NCBI GenBank assembly: GCA_028274465.1
Contig: CM051458.1
Span: 70,898,885-70,962,884 of the forward strand
Direction of reading: 5' to 3'
From: Plantago ovata
Taxonomy: Eukaryota > Streptophyta > Magnoliopsida > Lamiales > Plantaginaceae
Length of the DNA stretch: 64,000 nt
This document shows positions 10,540 through 21,290 of this stretch, piece after piece. A program made the translations under genes and the position numbers. A model generated the notes under the pieces. It was not told where the DNA came from and made no database searches. It saw nothing but the letters and a program-made list of their open reading frames with translations. The stretch's first letter is position 1. The number at the start of each line of letters is the position of its first letter.

Positions 10540-11165
10540 CTAGAAGGATCTTGTTAGATAACTTCAAGAGACAATGAGACTTAGACTCTTATACTACTAT
10601 CAAACAATCTACTTCTACGCTAAGACAAGTATACGTTCTTCGTTTAAAACAAGTCATAACGCAACAAGTCGACTCTTAGACGTCAAAACTCACTCAAGTA
10701 ATCTTATGGTGAGTTTGAAGGCTTGCTAAAGTTTATATGAAAAAATCGAGAAGCTTTAACACTTCGTTACGATAAATCCATACGATTCTAAACCAAGCAA
10801 ACAAACTCTCCAATTAAATTACCCAACCAATCCAACACATTCTCATGCGATCAAAACATCACCATAATCATAATCATAACTCGAATTCAAAGCTAATAAT
10901 CATCAAACAATTACATAGCAAAAATTCGAATCATAACATAACTCAAATTCAAGGCTAACAATCATCAAACAATTACATAGCAAAAATTCGAATCACTAGA
11001 GTTCATCATAAATCAAGAGGAGCAAAATTCGAATTTAGACATCACATCTAGTAAGAAACATGCTCAATAATCATTATCAAACTCTAATTTACCAATGCAT
11101 AACACAATTGAAGCTAATTAAGATGAAATCCCAAATTCAAGAAAGTTAGGGTTAATGAGAGGTAC
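10540..11165 (-). other. Putative intron immediately upstream of A1 ORF2
   Basis: The minus strand has a donor CAAAG|GTACC at 11166/11165 and an acceptor CCTTCTAG|GTACA at 10540/10539, five bases before the ORF2 ATG. The interval is AT-rich and has no ORF. The sequence after the donor aligns with the same place in B2 (both continue into AACCCTAA then AATTTGGG). Splicing is inferred, not shown. Confidence 0.55.
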
Positions 11166-11339
11166 CTTTGATTCCTTGTTATGGATGCTTCAATCGTGAA
11201 ATTTGATCGGTTTAAATGATAGAGGAGGTGATGGGCTTTGTAAAATGCACAAGATTGCAAGAATTGGTTGAGAATTGAGAGAGATTGAGATTTTTGGGGT
11301 GCAAAATCGGCAAAGGAGGAAGAAAAACGAAGTGGGAGG

Positions 11340-11585
11340 CTTTGAATCTCAAGTGACCCGCTTGCTTCCTTAAAGGAAGCCAAGCGAAGCGCTTGGGTGT
11401 CAGCGGTTCGCTTGGGCGCTCCCAAGCGCCTCACTTGGATTTCCAGTAGGAATTCTCATTCCTACTGGAAATTCAAGAGGACCGCTTGGGCGAGCCAAGC
11501 GCTTCGCTTGGATTTCCAGTAAGAATGGGATTCTTACTGGAAATCCAAGCGGACCGCTTGGGCTTTCCAAGCGGTTCGCTTGGGA
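11340..11585 (-). repeat. Internal CAAGCG-type palindromes upstream of ORF2
   Basis: Several palindromes of the A-LTR type (CCAAGCGAAGCGCTTGG, CCAAGCGCTTCGCTTGG and variants) occur here. They alternate with an inverted pair around CCAGTAGGAATTCTCATTCC and CCAGTAAGAATGGGATTCTT. Confidence 0.88.
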
Positions 11586-11705
11586 CCTGAAGCTCCCAAA
11601 TCTATTTTTTTTTCAACTTTTGCTAAATTTTTACCCCAAAAAACTTGTCTAAACAACGAAACAAAATTTAAACGTGCTTCTAATCTACATGCAATTACCT
11701 ACAAC

Positions 11706-11723
11706 CTCGGGTTGCCTCCCGAG
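11706..11723 (-). promoter_or_regulatory. Conserved stem-loop CTCGGGAGGCAACCCGAG after protease
   Basis: It has a perfect 6-bp stem with AGGCAA loop in element sense. The same hairpin is at 54221-54238 (A2), and a co-varied form is at 22303-22318 (B2). It lies in the leader between protease and ORF2. Confidence 0.75.
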
Positions 11724-11889
11724 AAGCGCCTTTGTTTAGAAGTCGTTGGCTCGACTCATCTTAGCTCATGCGGGATCAATTTTGCATCGGGTACTAAACT
11801 TCCGCGTCCAAGTGCTCTTCAAAGCACTAAGTCCCTGCACATCTTGACGAACATAAAGAGGACCAAAAAATCCTACAAGTTCGTTAGTA

Positions 11890-12816
11890 TCAACATAAGC
11901 ACATGAAAAAATTAACTATGGCTCGCAACGTATGTTGCTTGCCATTCACCTCGAAGCTACATGTACGACGGTACATGTCTATCACCATATGTACTTTGTT
12001 GATGAAGGCTCTACCCATAAGAACCACATCCTTGAGCTTTGCGGAGGATGTAGGCATGACAATGAAGTTCGTCTTGACCTCTACACCGGCGACTCTTACC
12101 ACTAGATTTTCGATCACACCCAATGGCTTCTTCATAGACCCATCCGCCAATTGCACCATGCACTTCATTGGTCTTAAGCCAGACAAACCCGACTCTTCGT
12201 ACACGTTCAAAGGTATGACATTCACACCCGCTCCCGTGTCTAGAGTTGCCACTATTCCATCCTTCTTTCCCAAGCCGATTTCCACATCAAAACTCTCTTG
12301 GATAGGCACTTCCACCATATCCACCAAATCATCCTCAGACGATGAGTTTTCATTCACTTCCTCAACTATCGCATCAGATTGTGCGACCTCTTTCTCTTCC
12401 ACAACTACCTTAGGAGTCTCAGGCTCCTCACTCACCTTGCAAGTTTCAGTTACCTTGCAACTTGGCACCTCAACTAGTGCATTGTCCCTCACAACCGTGA
12501 TCTCCACGGGCAAATCAGTCACCACGGTTATGGCCATAGCCTTCTCCGTGTTTCCGGGAAACTTCCCTTGCTCTCTACTCGCCCCTCGATCTATAAGCTC
12601 TTGTAACTTCTTATGGAGATTGCTACTACTAGCCTCAAGCTTCTCAAAGCGTTGATTGTTAGTAGCATCATTGCGATAGTAATGCTCCATGAATTTATTC
12701 GTCTTCATAACCAGATCATTGAGTGAAGAGACAAGAGGTGAAGGAAGCACCCCTCCACCTTGTGGTCCCGAACTAGCAACCGGAGGTGGAGGTGTAGGAT
12801 TAGAAGGCGGTGCTCC
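11890..12816 (-). CDS. A1 aspartic protease region, in frame with gag behind a stop
   Basis: The frame is the same as gag, separated from it by one TAG (12817-12819). The first part is a proline-rich linker and a helical segment (KKLQELIDRGASREQGK), then an acidic low-complexity stretch. A retropepsin-like domain follows, with catalytic ATLDTGAGVNV and a later VLMGRAFINKVHMVIDMY. Retropepsins act as dimers to mature Gag. The frame ends at 11890, where A2 continues for about 35 more codons, so a small indel has clipped the tail. No reverse transcriptase follows. Confidence 0.75.
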   Translation of the reverse strand, partial: GAPPSNPTPPPPVASSGPQGGGVLPSPLVSSLNDLVMKTNKFMEHYYRNDATNNQRFEKLEASSSNLHKKLQELIDRGASREQGKFPGNTEKAMAITVVTDLPVEITVVRDNALVEVPSCKVTETCKVSEEPETPKVVVEEKEVAQSDAIVEEVNENSSSEDDLVDMVEVPIQESFDVEIGLGKKDGIVATLDTGAGVNVIPLNVYEESGLSGLRPMKCMVQLADGSMKKPLGVIENLVVRVAGVEVKTNFIVMPTSSAKLKDVVLMGRAFINKVHMVIDMYRRTCSFEVNGKQHTLRAIVNFFMCLC

Positions 12817-14076
12817 CTAATACCAATTGTTCCCATAGCTGAGACGACTTCTATCTTGATTAGGCCCATAGGCATTTTGATCTGAGTTATGAAAATAACC
12901 ACGGTTGCCTTGATTCTGGTACCCACCTCGGGGTCCACGGTTTTGTGGCCTCACATTTCCATAACCTTGCCCGTAGTTCACATCTCCAACTACTTGCTCT
13001 CCCTCAGCAGCATATACTTCTTGACGGACATCGTTCGTGATATATTGCTCTCTAGCAAATTCAGAACGGCACAAGTAGGCCGGGTGCCCATAATTCTTGC
13101 ACACACCACAAACTTCCGTAGAAGGAGAAGGAACGCTTTGTCTCAAAGCTTGCTTCACTTCATGGGCGAACCCATCAAAGACATTTTGCTCCACTACTAC
13201 CTTGGCTTCACCTCTTTGCTCCTTTTGGAGCACACGAGCCCTCACATTCCGGTTTTGTGAATTCCGGTACATCATATCCAGCTTCACTTGGGCTTGAGAA
13301 GGAAGCAACTCCCCCATACTACCTCCACAAATACTATCCACTTGAGATTGAATCTCAGGATGTAAACCATTGTAAAAGAATTGGAGAAGCTGAGCTTTAT
13401 CATACCCGTTATGTGGGCATCGATGATGCAATCCCATGAATCGATCATAGGCCTCGTGGAAAGGCTCATCGTACCTCTGCTCGAAGGAGCTAATTTGGAT
13501 CTTCATAGCCATTGTCTTGGAAGCGGGGTAGTAACGCTCCATGAACTTGTCAAAGCATAGATCCCATGTCGTCAAAGACCCGGCCTCCAAAGTATTGAGC
13601 CAAGCCTTTGCACGATCGCCTAGCCCCATAGAAAAGACCTTCATGCGGAGATCATCATCCGTGACACCAGCTCCCGGTCGCCCAACATGGAGAACAAAGT
13701 TCTCGAGCTCATTCAAGTATCCTATCACGTCCTCATTGGCCATCCCATAGAATTTGGGAAGTTGTTGGAACATGTGGTTCTTGATCTCCAAGTTCCTGGT
13801 GGCATCATTGAGGACAATTGCTGGTCCTCTAGCCCCAACCGTAGGCTTTGTAAGTGTACGGATAGGTCTCTCCGCCATTTCACCTTCCAAGTAAACCGAT
13901 TCAAGAATTGGCTCCAAAAGATAAGAAGAAGACTCTTCCCAAATACCAGAAGTAGAGGCTCTAGATGCTACCCCTTCAAACTCGAGATTCAAATTCCTCC
14001 TTCTCCTTTGAAACAAACGATCGATCTCGTCTACAAAAGGTTCAATAATAGGTCCACCCGTTCGGGTTCTAGGCAT
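12817..14076 (-). CDS. A1 Gag
   Basis: The Gag is about 419 residues. The start at 14076 was chosen because MPRTRTGG aligns with MPHTRSAG of B2 and B3; the open frame extends upstream to 14184 but that part is not conserved. A conserved N-terminal block (GPAIVLNDATRNLEIKNHMF) precedes a Retrotrans_gag-type domain around residues 140-240 (AKAWLNTLEAGSLTTWDLCF, PHNGYDKAQLLQFFYNGL). One CCHC zinc knuckle, CGVCKNYGHPAYLC, lies at residues 323-336, followed by a Gly/Arg/Asn-rich tail. Gag packages element RNA into virus-like particles. The terminating codon context is TAG-GGA-G. A splice-acceptor-like TTGTATTTCAG lies just before the ATG. Confidence 0.88.
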   Translation of the reverse strand: MPRTRTGGPIIEPFVDEIDRLFQRRRRNLNLEFEGVASRASTSGIWEESSSYLLEPILESVYLEGEMAERPIRTLTKPTVGARGPAIVLNDATRNLEIKNHMFQQLPKFYGMANEDVIGYLNELENFVLHVGRPGAGVTDDDLRMKVFSMGLGDRAKAWLNTLEAGSLTTWDLCFDKFMERYYPASKTMAMKIQISSFEQRYDEPFHEAYDRFMGLHHRCPHNGYDKAQLLQFFYNGLHPEIQSQVDSICGGSMGELLPSQAQVKLDMMYRNSQNRNVRARVLQKEQRGEAKVVVEQNVFDGFAHEVKQALRQSVPSPSTEVCGVCKNYGHPAYLCRSEFAREQYITNDVRQEVYAAEGEQVVGDVNYGQGYGNVRPQNRGPRGGYQNQGNRGYFHNSDQNAYGPNQDRSRLSYGNNWY

Positions 14077-14193
14077 GCACTCACCTGAAATACAAGATAG
14101 TGAGTATCTCAAGCAAAAAGAAACAAAAACAGAAATGAGACAAAGAAGAGATGTTGGCTGAAAAAACCAAAACAAAAACACCAACCAAAGGAG

Positions 14194-14219
14194 TTAAGTT
14201 CCCGGCAACGGCGCCAAAT
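14194..14219 (-). promoter_or_regulatory. A1 primer binding site (tRNA-Asp type)
   Basis: In element sense, directly after the 5' LTR, the sequence reads TTTGGCGCCGTTGCCGGGAAC. TGGCGCCGTTGCCGGG is complementary to the 3' end of plant tRNA-Asp(GUC). That primer is known from Athila-type elements. Confidence 0.85.
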
Positions 14220-15609
14220 TGATGATGTCGTTTTTCTCCAATTAAATTTGTTTTAAAAGCCTAAGAACACTTATCACTACACAAACTAGAGTGCAATGGC
14301 AAGTTGTCCCCGAGTGTCGTTCTCTCGGGACCTAACGTGGCTTTGCTTGGGGTTTTTGCAAGCAATTTCAGTCAACGAGTTCAAAGTTTGATAGAATCGT
14401 TTCCTTTGAACAATAGCAACGAGAAATCAGATTTATGTAAACAAGATTGGAAAACGGTTGGTGGTAGAAATCAAATACACATGCATGGGTTACATATATG
14501 CTCACAAGTTCAGTGCGTAGAACCTTCGATCAAGTCTGCTAAGCAACTTGTCTAGGCAAATTTAAGACACACATCATGAAAGATCACTATCAATAATTTA
14601 GAGGTGCTTGTCACCAACACCATTTATCTAGCATGCTGCAAATCTCTAACATACAACCCTATAGCTTTCATTGACCAAGAGTTTGTCACTATACTCAATT
14701 CGAATATATTTTATAGGCAACTAAGAATCATATGAAGGGATTTGCAGCAAGATTGAATCACAATCTCATGTAAGCATAAACATAACCCATAGCATGCATA
14801 TTCTACATTCTACCACCAACACAAAAGATTTAGCTACTCATATTCATCGACATAGACATCAATTCATATGAATAATGATTGGAATTCATCATATCAAACT
14901 ACAAGACAAGAGAGTGATACAAGTTACCACCAAAGCTGTCACTAATCGGTGGAAAGCAAAGAAAACCTCTCCGTAGATGATTACAAAGGATGAATCCTCA
15001 ATCAAAACCTTGAATCCCAAGCTAAAATACAAAGAAATCTGAATATTCTCTGAGTTTTGGGGCTTAGGAGCTCTCCAAAACGAAGTTACACTTCCAAAGA
15101 TATTCAAAAAATGATCAGAGATCAGATCTAAGAAGGAAAATCCGAAAACGTAACCGCTGCCAAGCGGACCGCTTGGAGAAGCCAAGCGAAGCGCTTCGGG
15201 CACTCCAAGCGCTTCGCTTGGCTTCTGTGCCAAAGCTCCTGGAAATTGAAGCGAAGCGCTTCACTATTCCAGGCGCTTAGCTTGGCTCCTGGGCAGATTT
15301 TTGTCTTCAAACTCAATCTTTTTGCCCTCGCATGGCCCTCGGGTGCCTTCGACTCATCCTTCTCGATGCTTATTGAAGCTCAAACACTTACGAACAAGCC
15401 ACGGAGATTGGGGAACTTCAACGGGGCCGTCTTTTCCATCAAAAGGGCTCGTTTTTAGCTCCAAAAACACCGTTTCGTACCTAAGTGCCTGAAAATGCAG
15501 AAAACACAAAACGTGACACAATTCTACAAAACTAACCAAAAAACAAGGCTAAAAGAGAGCAAAAGAAGGTGAAAAAGACAAGATGAACGCGTCAAAAATA
15601 CGTTCATCA
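14220..15609 (-). mobile_element. A1 5' LTR
   Basis: It is 1,390 bp with termini TGATGA…TTCATCA, nearly identical to 5797-7195, with the palindrome array at 15150-15290. One palindrome copy is missing relative to the 3' LTR. The flanking GTAAA target duplication is at 15610-15614. Confidence 0.93.
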
Positions 15610-16863
15610 GTAAACCAAAAAGTTGTTGGTTCCCCCGGGAAGAGCTAGTATGGGAGCAGTGGTCAGTCTCTTCTTCAGCTCTTCGAAGCTTTCCTCACAC
15701 TTGTCACTCCAAACAAACTTAGGATTTTTCCCCGTTAAAGAGGACAAGGGTCCAGCTATCTTCGAATAATCCTTCACAAAACGGCGATAGTAACCAGCCA
15801 AACCGAGAAAACTCCTCACCTCAGTGACAGATTCGGGTCTCTTCCAATTAACTATCGACTCAATCTTCGATGGGTCGACCTCCAAACCTTCCCCAAAGAT
15901 AATGTGCCCTGAAAAGGCTACTTTATCTAGCCAAAACTCACACTTGTTGTATTTGGCATACAACTTGTTGTTCTGAAGAGTTTCCAACACAATTCGAAGA
16001 TGTTTCTCATGATCCTCTTCGGATTTCGAGTAAACGAGAATATCATCAATGAAAACAACAACAAACTGATCCAAATACGGCTGAAAAACTCGGTGCGTCA
16101 AACCCATGAACACAGCTGGGGCATTCGTAAGGCCAAACGGCATCACCGTAAACTCATAATGATCATACCTCGAGTTCAGAGCAGTCTTAGGTATGTCTTC
16201 TTCCCTTACTCTAACTTGATAATAGCCTTGTCGTAGATCAAGCTTCGAGTAAACCTTCGAACCTTCCAATTGATCGAAGAGTTCCTCAATATGGGGTAGG
16301 GGGTACTTGTTCTTGACAGTGACTTGGTTCAGGCCTCGATAGTCGATGCACATCCTCATACTACCCTCCTTCTTCTTTACAAACAGAACCGGTGATCCCC
16401 AAGGCGAAGAACTAGGTCTCACAAAACCGTTATCAACCAGATCTTGCAGTTGAGTCTTAAGTTCTTTAAGCTCAGCAGGTGCCATTCTATAGGGTGACTT
16501 CGAAATGGGTGCGGTGCCAGGTACCAGATCAATACTAAATTCAACTTCTCGTTCAGGGGGTACGAAATCCAACTTCTCAGGGAAAACACCCTTAAATTCC
16601 TTAACCACTCTAACTTCCTTGATTTTTGGTTGATCTTTAGGTTTATTGATCAGATACGCCAAAAAGCAGGTAGCACCCTTCACGTACAACTTCCTAGCTT
16701 CCATAGTAGACAGCAGAAACTTCTCATCCTTTCTCTTACCTCCTTTCCAGATGACTTTCTCCTCTCCAATTTTTCCCAGGGATATAGCCTTGGTTCGGCA
16801 ATCCAGTTGTGCGTAGTGCTCAGACAACCAATCCATACCCAAAATAACATTCGTATGTCGCAA
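15610..16863 (-). pseudogene. Element F reverse transcriptase (Ty3/gypsy), interrupted by A1
   Basis: An open frame on the minus strand starts with [17 protein letters not shown], the protease-RT linker. It covers a gypsy reverse transcriptase with [24 protein letters not shown] and the catalytic [11 protein letters not shown] (near 16029-16050). It continues into the connection region [17 protein letters not shown] and ends NFLVY, exactly where A1 inserted. The downstream RNase H start is at 5707-5796. The style is that of chromoviruses such as Tekay/Del (inference). The reading frame of this part is intact. Confidence 0.9.
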
Positions 16864-17497
16864 GAGGTAGAAAGATAAGGTCAGCAGGGAAAGTTCTTCC
16901 TAGGATAGAAATTTTGCAACGCTCGATGAACTTCTTAGTGATTAAACTAGCTCCCAAAGGCATACATACTTCTAAGACGTGGGGTAAAACTTTGTACGAT
17001 AAAACGAGTGACTCAGCAAAAACTTCAGCAATAAAAGAATGTGGAGCACCAGGATCAAATAAAGCTTTAGAAGAAGTTTGAGTAATCAGAAGCGTACCTT
17101 CAACCACATTCGCGGCGTCAGGAACTTCATGACCACCGATGCTGTAAACTCGGGGCTTAGCCATAGTACCCTTTCCTTCATTTCTCGGAGCATAGCCTCC
17201 TGGTCTTCCCCCCTTGACAATTGCATGACGGTTCGGACACTGGCTGATCTTGTGATCCTTGCTCCCACAAGCCAAACACAAGCCTTGTCTCTTCCAGCAG
17301 TTGTTCTCATCGTGGTTGACTCCTCCACAGTAGTTGCAGTTTTTCCTTGCTTGGGATGACTGCCCAGACCCTCCAGTTGCATTACGGGGACGGTTGTCCT
17401 GCTGATTACGGGGATACTTCGCCGGTGGTGCTTGATATCCAGTTTGATACCCACCTCGACTCTCCCTCTTGTACCCAGATTGGCTTCCTCCCTCCAT
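16820..17497 (-). pseudogene. Element F nucleocapsid zinc knuckles and protease
   Basis: The frame contains two CCHC knuckles, CNYCGGVNHDENNC and CLACGSKDHKISQC. A protease-like segment ALFDPGAPHSFI follows. In active chromovirus proteases this is normally D-S/T-G-A-T-H-S-F-I, so the catalytic triplet is altered (DPG) and the enzyme is probably dead. The frame differs from both the gag part and the RT part, so at least two frameshifts separate them. Confidence 0.82.
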
Positions 17498-18257
17498 GGT
17501 TCCCAGAAGAACTAGAGTAGCTCCTCTTGCCGGAGTACGGCCTATCAGCCATCTTGATTTCTTTTAGACCACCTTCTACCACGGAAGCGAGTTCAACAGC
17601 CTTGAGGTAGGTAGGCATGTTAGTCCCAAACAAACTGTACCGGATCTCAGAGTTCAGGCCATTCACAAAGTGGCGCACCTTCTCCCGCTCATCGTTCTGA
17701 AAATGCGGCACATACTTCAATGGCCGGGTAAATTCTGAGTCGTAGTCGGCAACATTCATGTTCCCTTGCACCAAGCCTGGAACTCATCTCTCCTGTTCTC
17801 GCGGACGCACGTACTTGTCCATGAAATCCTTGGTGAAGTTCTCCCAGGTGCGAGCAACTTCCTCTTGCCTCCATCTTGCATTCACGGTTCTCCACCAGTT
17901 CCAGGCAGCTCCAACGAACTGGAAAGCTGCAAGTTCGATCTTTCTCTCGTCCGGATAGTGCAGAATCGAGAATAAGTTCTCCATACTCTCTAACCAGAGC
18001 TCAGCCTTACGGGCATCAGGGGTTCCCTCGAACCTGTCGGGATGGAATCGAGTGAAACGTTCAGCAGCTTGATCAATAGTCTAAATCGGTGGTGGTGGCG
18101 GAGGAGCTGGCTGAACAGGTGGTGCCCTAACGTGGCGAATGGTTTCGCTAAAATTTCCCAAAGCGGCGATGATGCGGTCCACTTGGTCTCCATTTTCAGC
18201 ATGTTGGTCATCTCCACTTCCATTGCTGCTGGTGCCACGAGTGTTTCTGCGACTCAT
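17406..18257 (-). pseudogene. Element F Gag, two in-frame stops
   Basis: The ATG at 18257 opens MSRRNTRGTSSNGSG, leading to DQVDRIIAALGNFSETIRHV, a proline run, and TAG at 18081-18083. The same frame resumes with a Retrotrans_gag domain (HYPDERKIELAAFQFVGAAW, NWWRTVNARWRQEE), has TGA at 17784-17786, then YVPHFQNDEREKVRHFVNGL. It is homologous to the D gag at 40491-41173. F is an old, inactive element. Confidence 0.85.
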
Positions 18258-18618
18258 TCTAACAAAAGGGCACTACTTAGCAGTTTATTCAACAACCTCG
18301 AATTTCTAACTTAGAAAAAGAACAGAAAAAGGAACTAAGGCAAGTACTTAATCTTCTACAACAGGTATGTAACTGGGCAGTAAAGAAAACATACCTTGAA
18401 CTTTAAAATAAAATGTAAGATCAAGTAATCAATATAGTCTCAAATAAACCAAGCATGCAATTATTCAAAGGAAAACCAGTCTCTACACGTCTTAGCGAGT
18501 AAACAGAAAACCACAGTGTCAAGTAAACAGAAAAGCATAAACAGTTTCAGTCAGGCTGAACTAAAAAACTTGTTTGGCAAAAGGGGAAATTCGGTACGAG
18601 CTCGAAAAGGCATCTATC
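18258..18618 (-). mobile_element. Element F untranslated region between leader ORF and gag
   Basis: AT-rich sequence with no ORF over 60 codons that has support. It sits between the gag ATG and the end of the upstream leader ORF. Nothing else recognised. Confidence 0.6.
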
Positions 18619-18696
18619 CTAATAAACGTCCTCGATATCGTCTTCGAAACGTCGTTCGGGCACGTGTGCATTTTCTCCTTCATCCTCAGAGGGGTC
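18619..18696 (-). pseudogene. Element F leader ORF, C-terminal part
   Basis: The minus strand encodes SEDEGENAHVPERRFEDDIE, then DVY and TAG at 18619-18621. It joins in frame with 27492-27760 once B2 and one copy of the target duplication GGGTC are ignored. Confidence 0.8.
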
Positions 18697-19937
18697 TGAT
18701 GAATGTGTATTTTACACTTTCATTCGAGTCTTTTTCACCTAATTTAGCTATCCTCTATGTTAATTTAGCTATATTTTAGTACATTTTATTAGAATAGTGT
18801 CACGTTTCCCTTTAGATTTTATTTTACAGGTTTTGGTTGAAATTCGGAGATTTCGGGGCAATTATATTGAAGTCTACAAGGAATTGGTGTTCCAGAAGCC
18901 TATTTGGAGTATCTGAAGGTTTCCGGATAGGATTTGGAGTCTAGGGGCTGAATAAGGAGGTTAGAAGGCTACTAGAAGTCATAAACCGAGTCCGAAAAGG
19001 TGAAGAAATCCAAATCCGCGTCGAAAAATGCAGAAATTCCGCGAAATACTGGGGGCGAACCGCCCCATAGATATTTCGGGGCCTATATATAGAGCTCAAG
19101 TTTTTCTCCGAAAATCATATATTTCCAAGCCTACTTTCTCACCTCTCTCTATAGTTTTAGGTAGGAACTTCCCGGGGCCTGTCCTGGGAGTTCCATAGCT
19201 TAGGGGATACTTTTTCATAGCAGATTGGAGCGCGTAGGATCGCAATCATCCGGAGATTGACAACCTTCGGTAACTTTGTATCTTACAGTTTTTATCTACT
19301 TATTTTATATTCTTTCAATATGTTTTCTTCTATGATTGCTATTGATTGCATGCCTATTATGAGTAGCTAAATTTATCGTTGGTGGTAGTATGTGAATTCT
19401 TAGCGAGGGAAGATAATCATGCTAATGGCTATATCGCGCATTATACTCCGTGTCATTGCTTTATTTCGTTGATCAGTTGAAACCAAAATTCTCGTATGTT
19501 GTATTGATCATTATGCACACTTGGACACTTGTCAACCAATCAGACCAATTATCTTCGTAGTGTTGAATAATTACGGAACACATTAGGACGTTAGTTGTTG
19601 ACGAGTCAGACCCATATTATCTTCGTAGTGCTTAATACTTGCAACAGGACACAAGATTGATTCAAAGATCTCTATGCAAGACCGAGGAATTTATGCATGA
19701 TCATCGACCCATTATGTTAAGAAGGACCATACTATCACCAATCTCCATTATCTGCTTGAAAACCCCTATTGCTTTCTATCTGCTGTTTTATATTCTTAAT
19801 TAGATTTGATAAAGCTAGTATAGTCCTGAGAGAACGACACTCGAGTCATTCTACTACTACACTACGGTTTTCGTTGTAGTTGTGGATTGCCTTTGGCTAA
19901 TTACAAATTTATTTGACTGAATCTGACACGTTCATCA
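18697..19937 (+). mobile_element. B2 5' LTR
   Basis: It is 1,241 bp. A TATA box (TATATATAG) is at about 19084-19092, with a single GGGGCGAACCGCCCC palindrome just upstream (19052-19066). By eye it differs from the 3' LTR by roughly 1 percent plus one extra palindrome copy in the 3' LTR. Confidence 0.94.
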
Positions 19938-19960
19938 AATTGGCGCCGCTGCCGGGGACT
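19938..19960 (+). promoter_or_regulatory. B2 primer binding site (tRNA-Asp type)
   Basis: TGGCGCCGCTGCCGGGGA starts at 19941, three bases after the LTR. It matches the complement of the plant tRNA-Asp 3' end with one mismatch (GCT for GTT). Confidence 0.85.
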
Positions 19961-20099
19961 ATACTCCTTTTTTCTGTTTAATTTGTTTATATTTACAGCT
20001 TTAGATTCCTAATTCTTTTAGTTTTAGTTTTCCTTTTTAATCTCTATCTGCTTTCCTATTTGTTTCTAATCACCTTTCCTAGTCTGTCACAGTTAGTGT

Positions 20100-21290
20100 A
20101 TGCCGCATACACGTTCTGCAGGAACACCGCTTGCTAATTCAATTGCTGAGATCGATAGAGTCTACCACCAAAGAAGGCGACTACTTGAAAGGCGCGCACT
20201 AGAGGAAATAGAGGAAACCGATTTCTCTGAAACTCTAATTAGTCTATTCAAGGAAATCGACGGAATGGCAGAAGCTAGACCACTGAAGGCATGGGTACAA
20301 CCCACCAAAGATCGTATGAGGGGACCGGCGATAGTTCTTTCATCTGCAACCCGAGATCTGGAGATCAAGAACCACGCATTCCAACAACTTCCAAGGTTCT
20401 ATGGCTTATCAAGGGAAGATGTGATGGGGTACTTGCACGATATCGATGATTTCGTCAACCAACTCCCACGACCCGGAGCTGACATAACAACGGATGAGTT
20501 GAGGATGAAGGTTTTTGCTATGGGACTTGGCGACAGAGCCAAGTCATGGCTGAGCTCTCTTCCAGCAGGCTCGCTGGACACTTGGGAAAAGGTTTTTTCA
20601 GCTTTCATGGAGAAATACTTTCCACACACTCTGACTACCGCGCTTAAGGCGCAGATCACAGGATTCAAACAAGACTATAATGAGACCATCTACACCGCGT
20701 TTGAGAGGTTCCAAGATCTCACGAACAAGTGCCCTCACCATGGTTTTGAACTTTCCGACCTAGTCCAACACTTCTACAATGGACTAACCTTCGAGAACCA
20801 ACAAGTGGTGGATTTCCAATGCCGAGGCAATATTTGGGAGGAAACCGCAGAAGACGTCTGGGCAGTTTTCGAAAGGCTTGCTAAAGGTTCGCAGTTCAAG
20901 GACCCAAGAGCAATGGTTAGGAGACGTGGACCTGAAGCTCCACCGACTCAAGAAGCCCCTATGTACAGGGGGAATGGGGATCAATTCGAGTGCTTTATCA
21001 ACGAATTGAAGCAAGTCCTCAAGAGCGCCACCGGAACAACTGTTTCGAACGAAGTATGCCGAATATGTAAGAACTATGGCCATGGGGCTCATATGTGTAG
21101 ATCGGAGCTGGCATACGATGATGGCAACTGGGCTCGAGGAGGCGAAGAAGAAGCCTTTGCTATGGAGTTTGGCACTCAAGAAGTTAGCTACGGACAAGAC
21201 GGTAGGAATCCTCGATGTGGATTTTGGAGAAGAGGATACCGTAACAATCAAGGATATGCACCGGCTAACCAAACTTATGGACCTAACTAA
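20100..21290 (+). CDS. B2 Gag
   Basis: The Gag is 396 residues from the ATG at 20100 (MPHTRSAGTPLANS). The conserved block GPAIVLSSATRDLEIKNHAF is near residues 80-100. A Retrotrans_gag-type domain spans about residues 145-240 (AKSWLSSLPAGSLDTWEKVF, HHGFELSDLVQHFYNGLTF). One CCHC knuckle, CRICKNYGHGAHMC, is at residues 320-333, then a Gly/Asn/Arg-rich tail. TAA (21288-21290) interrupts the frame at a site where A1 reads NQDRSRLSYGNN. The downstream codons DRSRLNYGN stay in frame, so the stop probably replaced CAA, or is read through. Confidence 0.9.
   Translation: MPHTRSAGTPLANSIAEIDRVYHQRRRLLERRALEEIEETDFSETLISLFKEIDGMAEARPLKAWVQPTKDRMRGPAIVLSSATRDLEIKNHAFQQLPRFYGLSREDVMGYLHDIDDFVNQLPRPGADITTDELRMKVFAMGLGDRAKSWLSSLPAGSLDTWEKVFSAFMEKYFPHTLTTALKAQITGFKQDYNETIYTAFERFQDLTNKCPHHGFELSDLVQHFYNGLTFENQQVVDFQCRGNIWEETAEDVWAVFERLAKGSQFKDPRAMVRRRGPEAPPTQEAPMYRGNGDQFECFINELKQVLKSATGTTVSNEVCRICKNYGHGAHMCRSELAYDDGNWARGGEEEAFAMEFGTQEVSYGQDGRNPRCGFWRRGYRNNQGYAPANQTYGPN

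Larger units (their letters stand above)
5797..15609 (-). mobile_element. A1, complete family-A LTR retrotransposon without pol
   Basis: It is a 9.8-kb minus-strand element with LTRs at 5797-7195 and 14220-15609, termini TGATGA/TTCATCA, and a perfect 5-bp target duplication GTAAA. In element order it has LTR, tRNA-Asp-type primer site, gag, a stop codon, protease, palindromes, a putative intron, ORF2, palindromes, hairpin modules, polypurine tract and LTR. No reverse transcriptase, RNase H or integrase can be found in any frame, so it is non-autonomous. The gag type and primer site point to the Athila/Tat side of Ty3/gypsy (inference). It sits inside the pol gene of element F. Confidence 0.93.

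Noticed and set aside
11903..12655. 250-codon plus-strand ORF opposite the A1 protease
   Set aside because: Antisense shadow of the protease frame; Ser/Thr-rich composition mirrors the coding strand.
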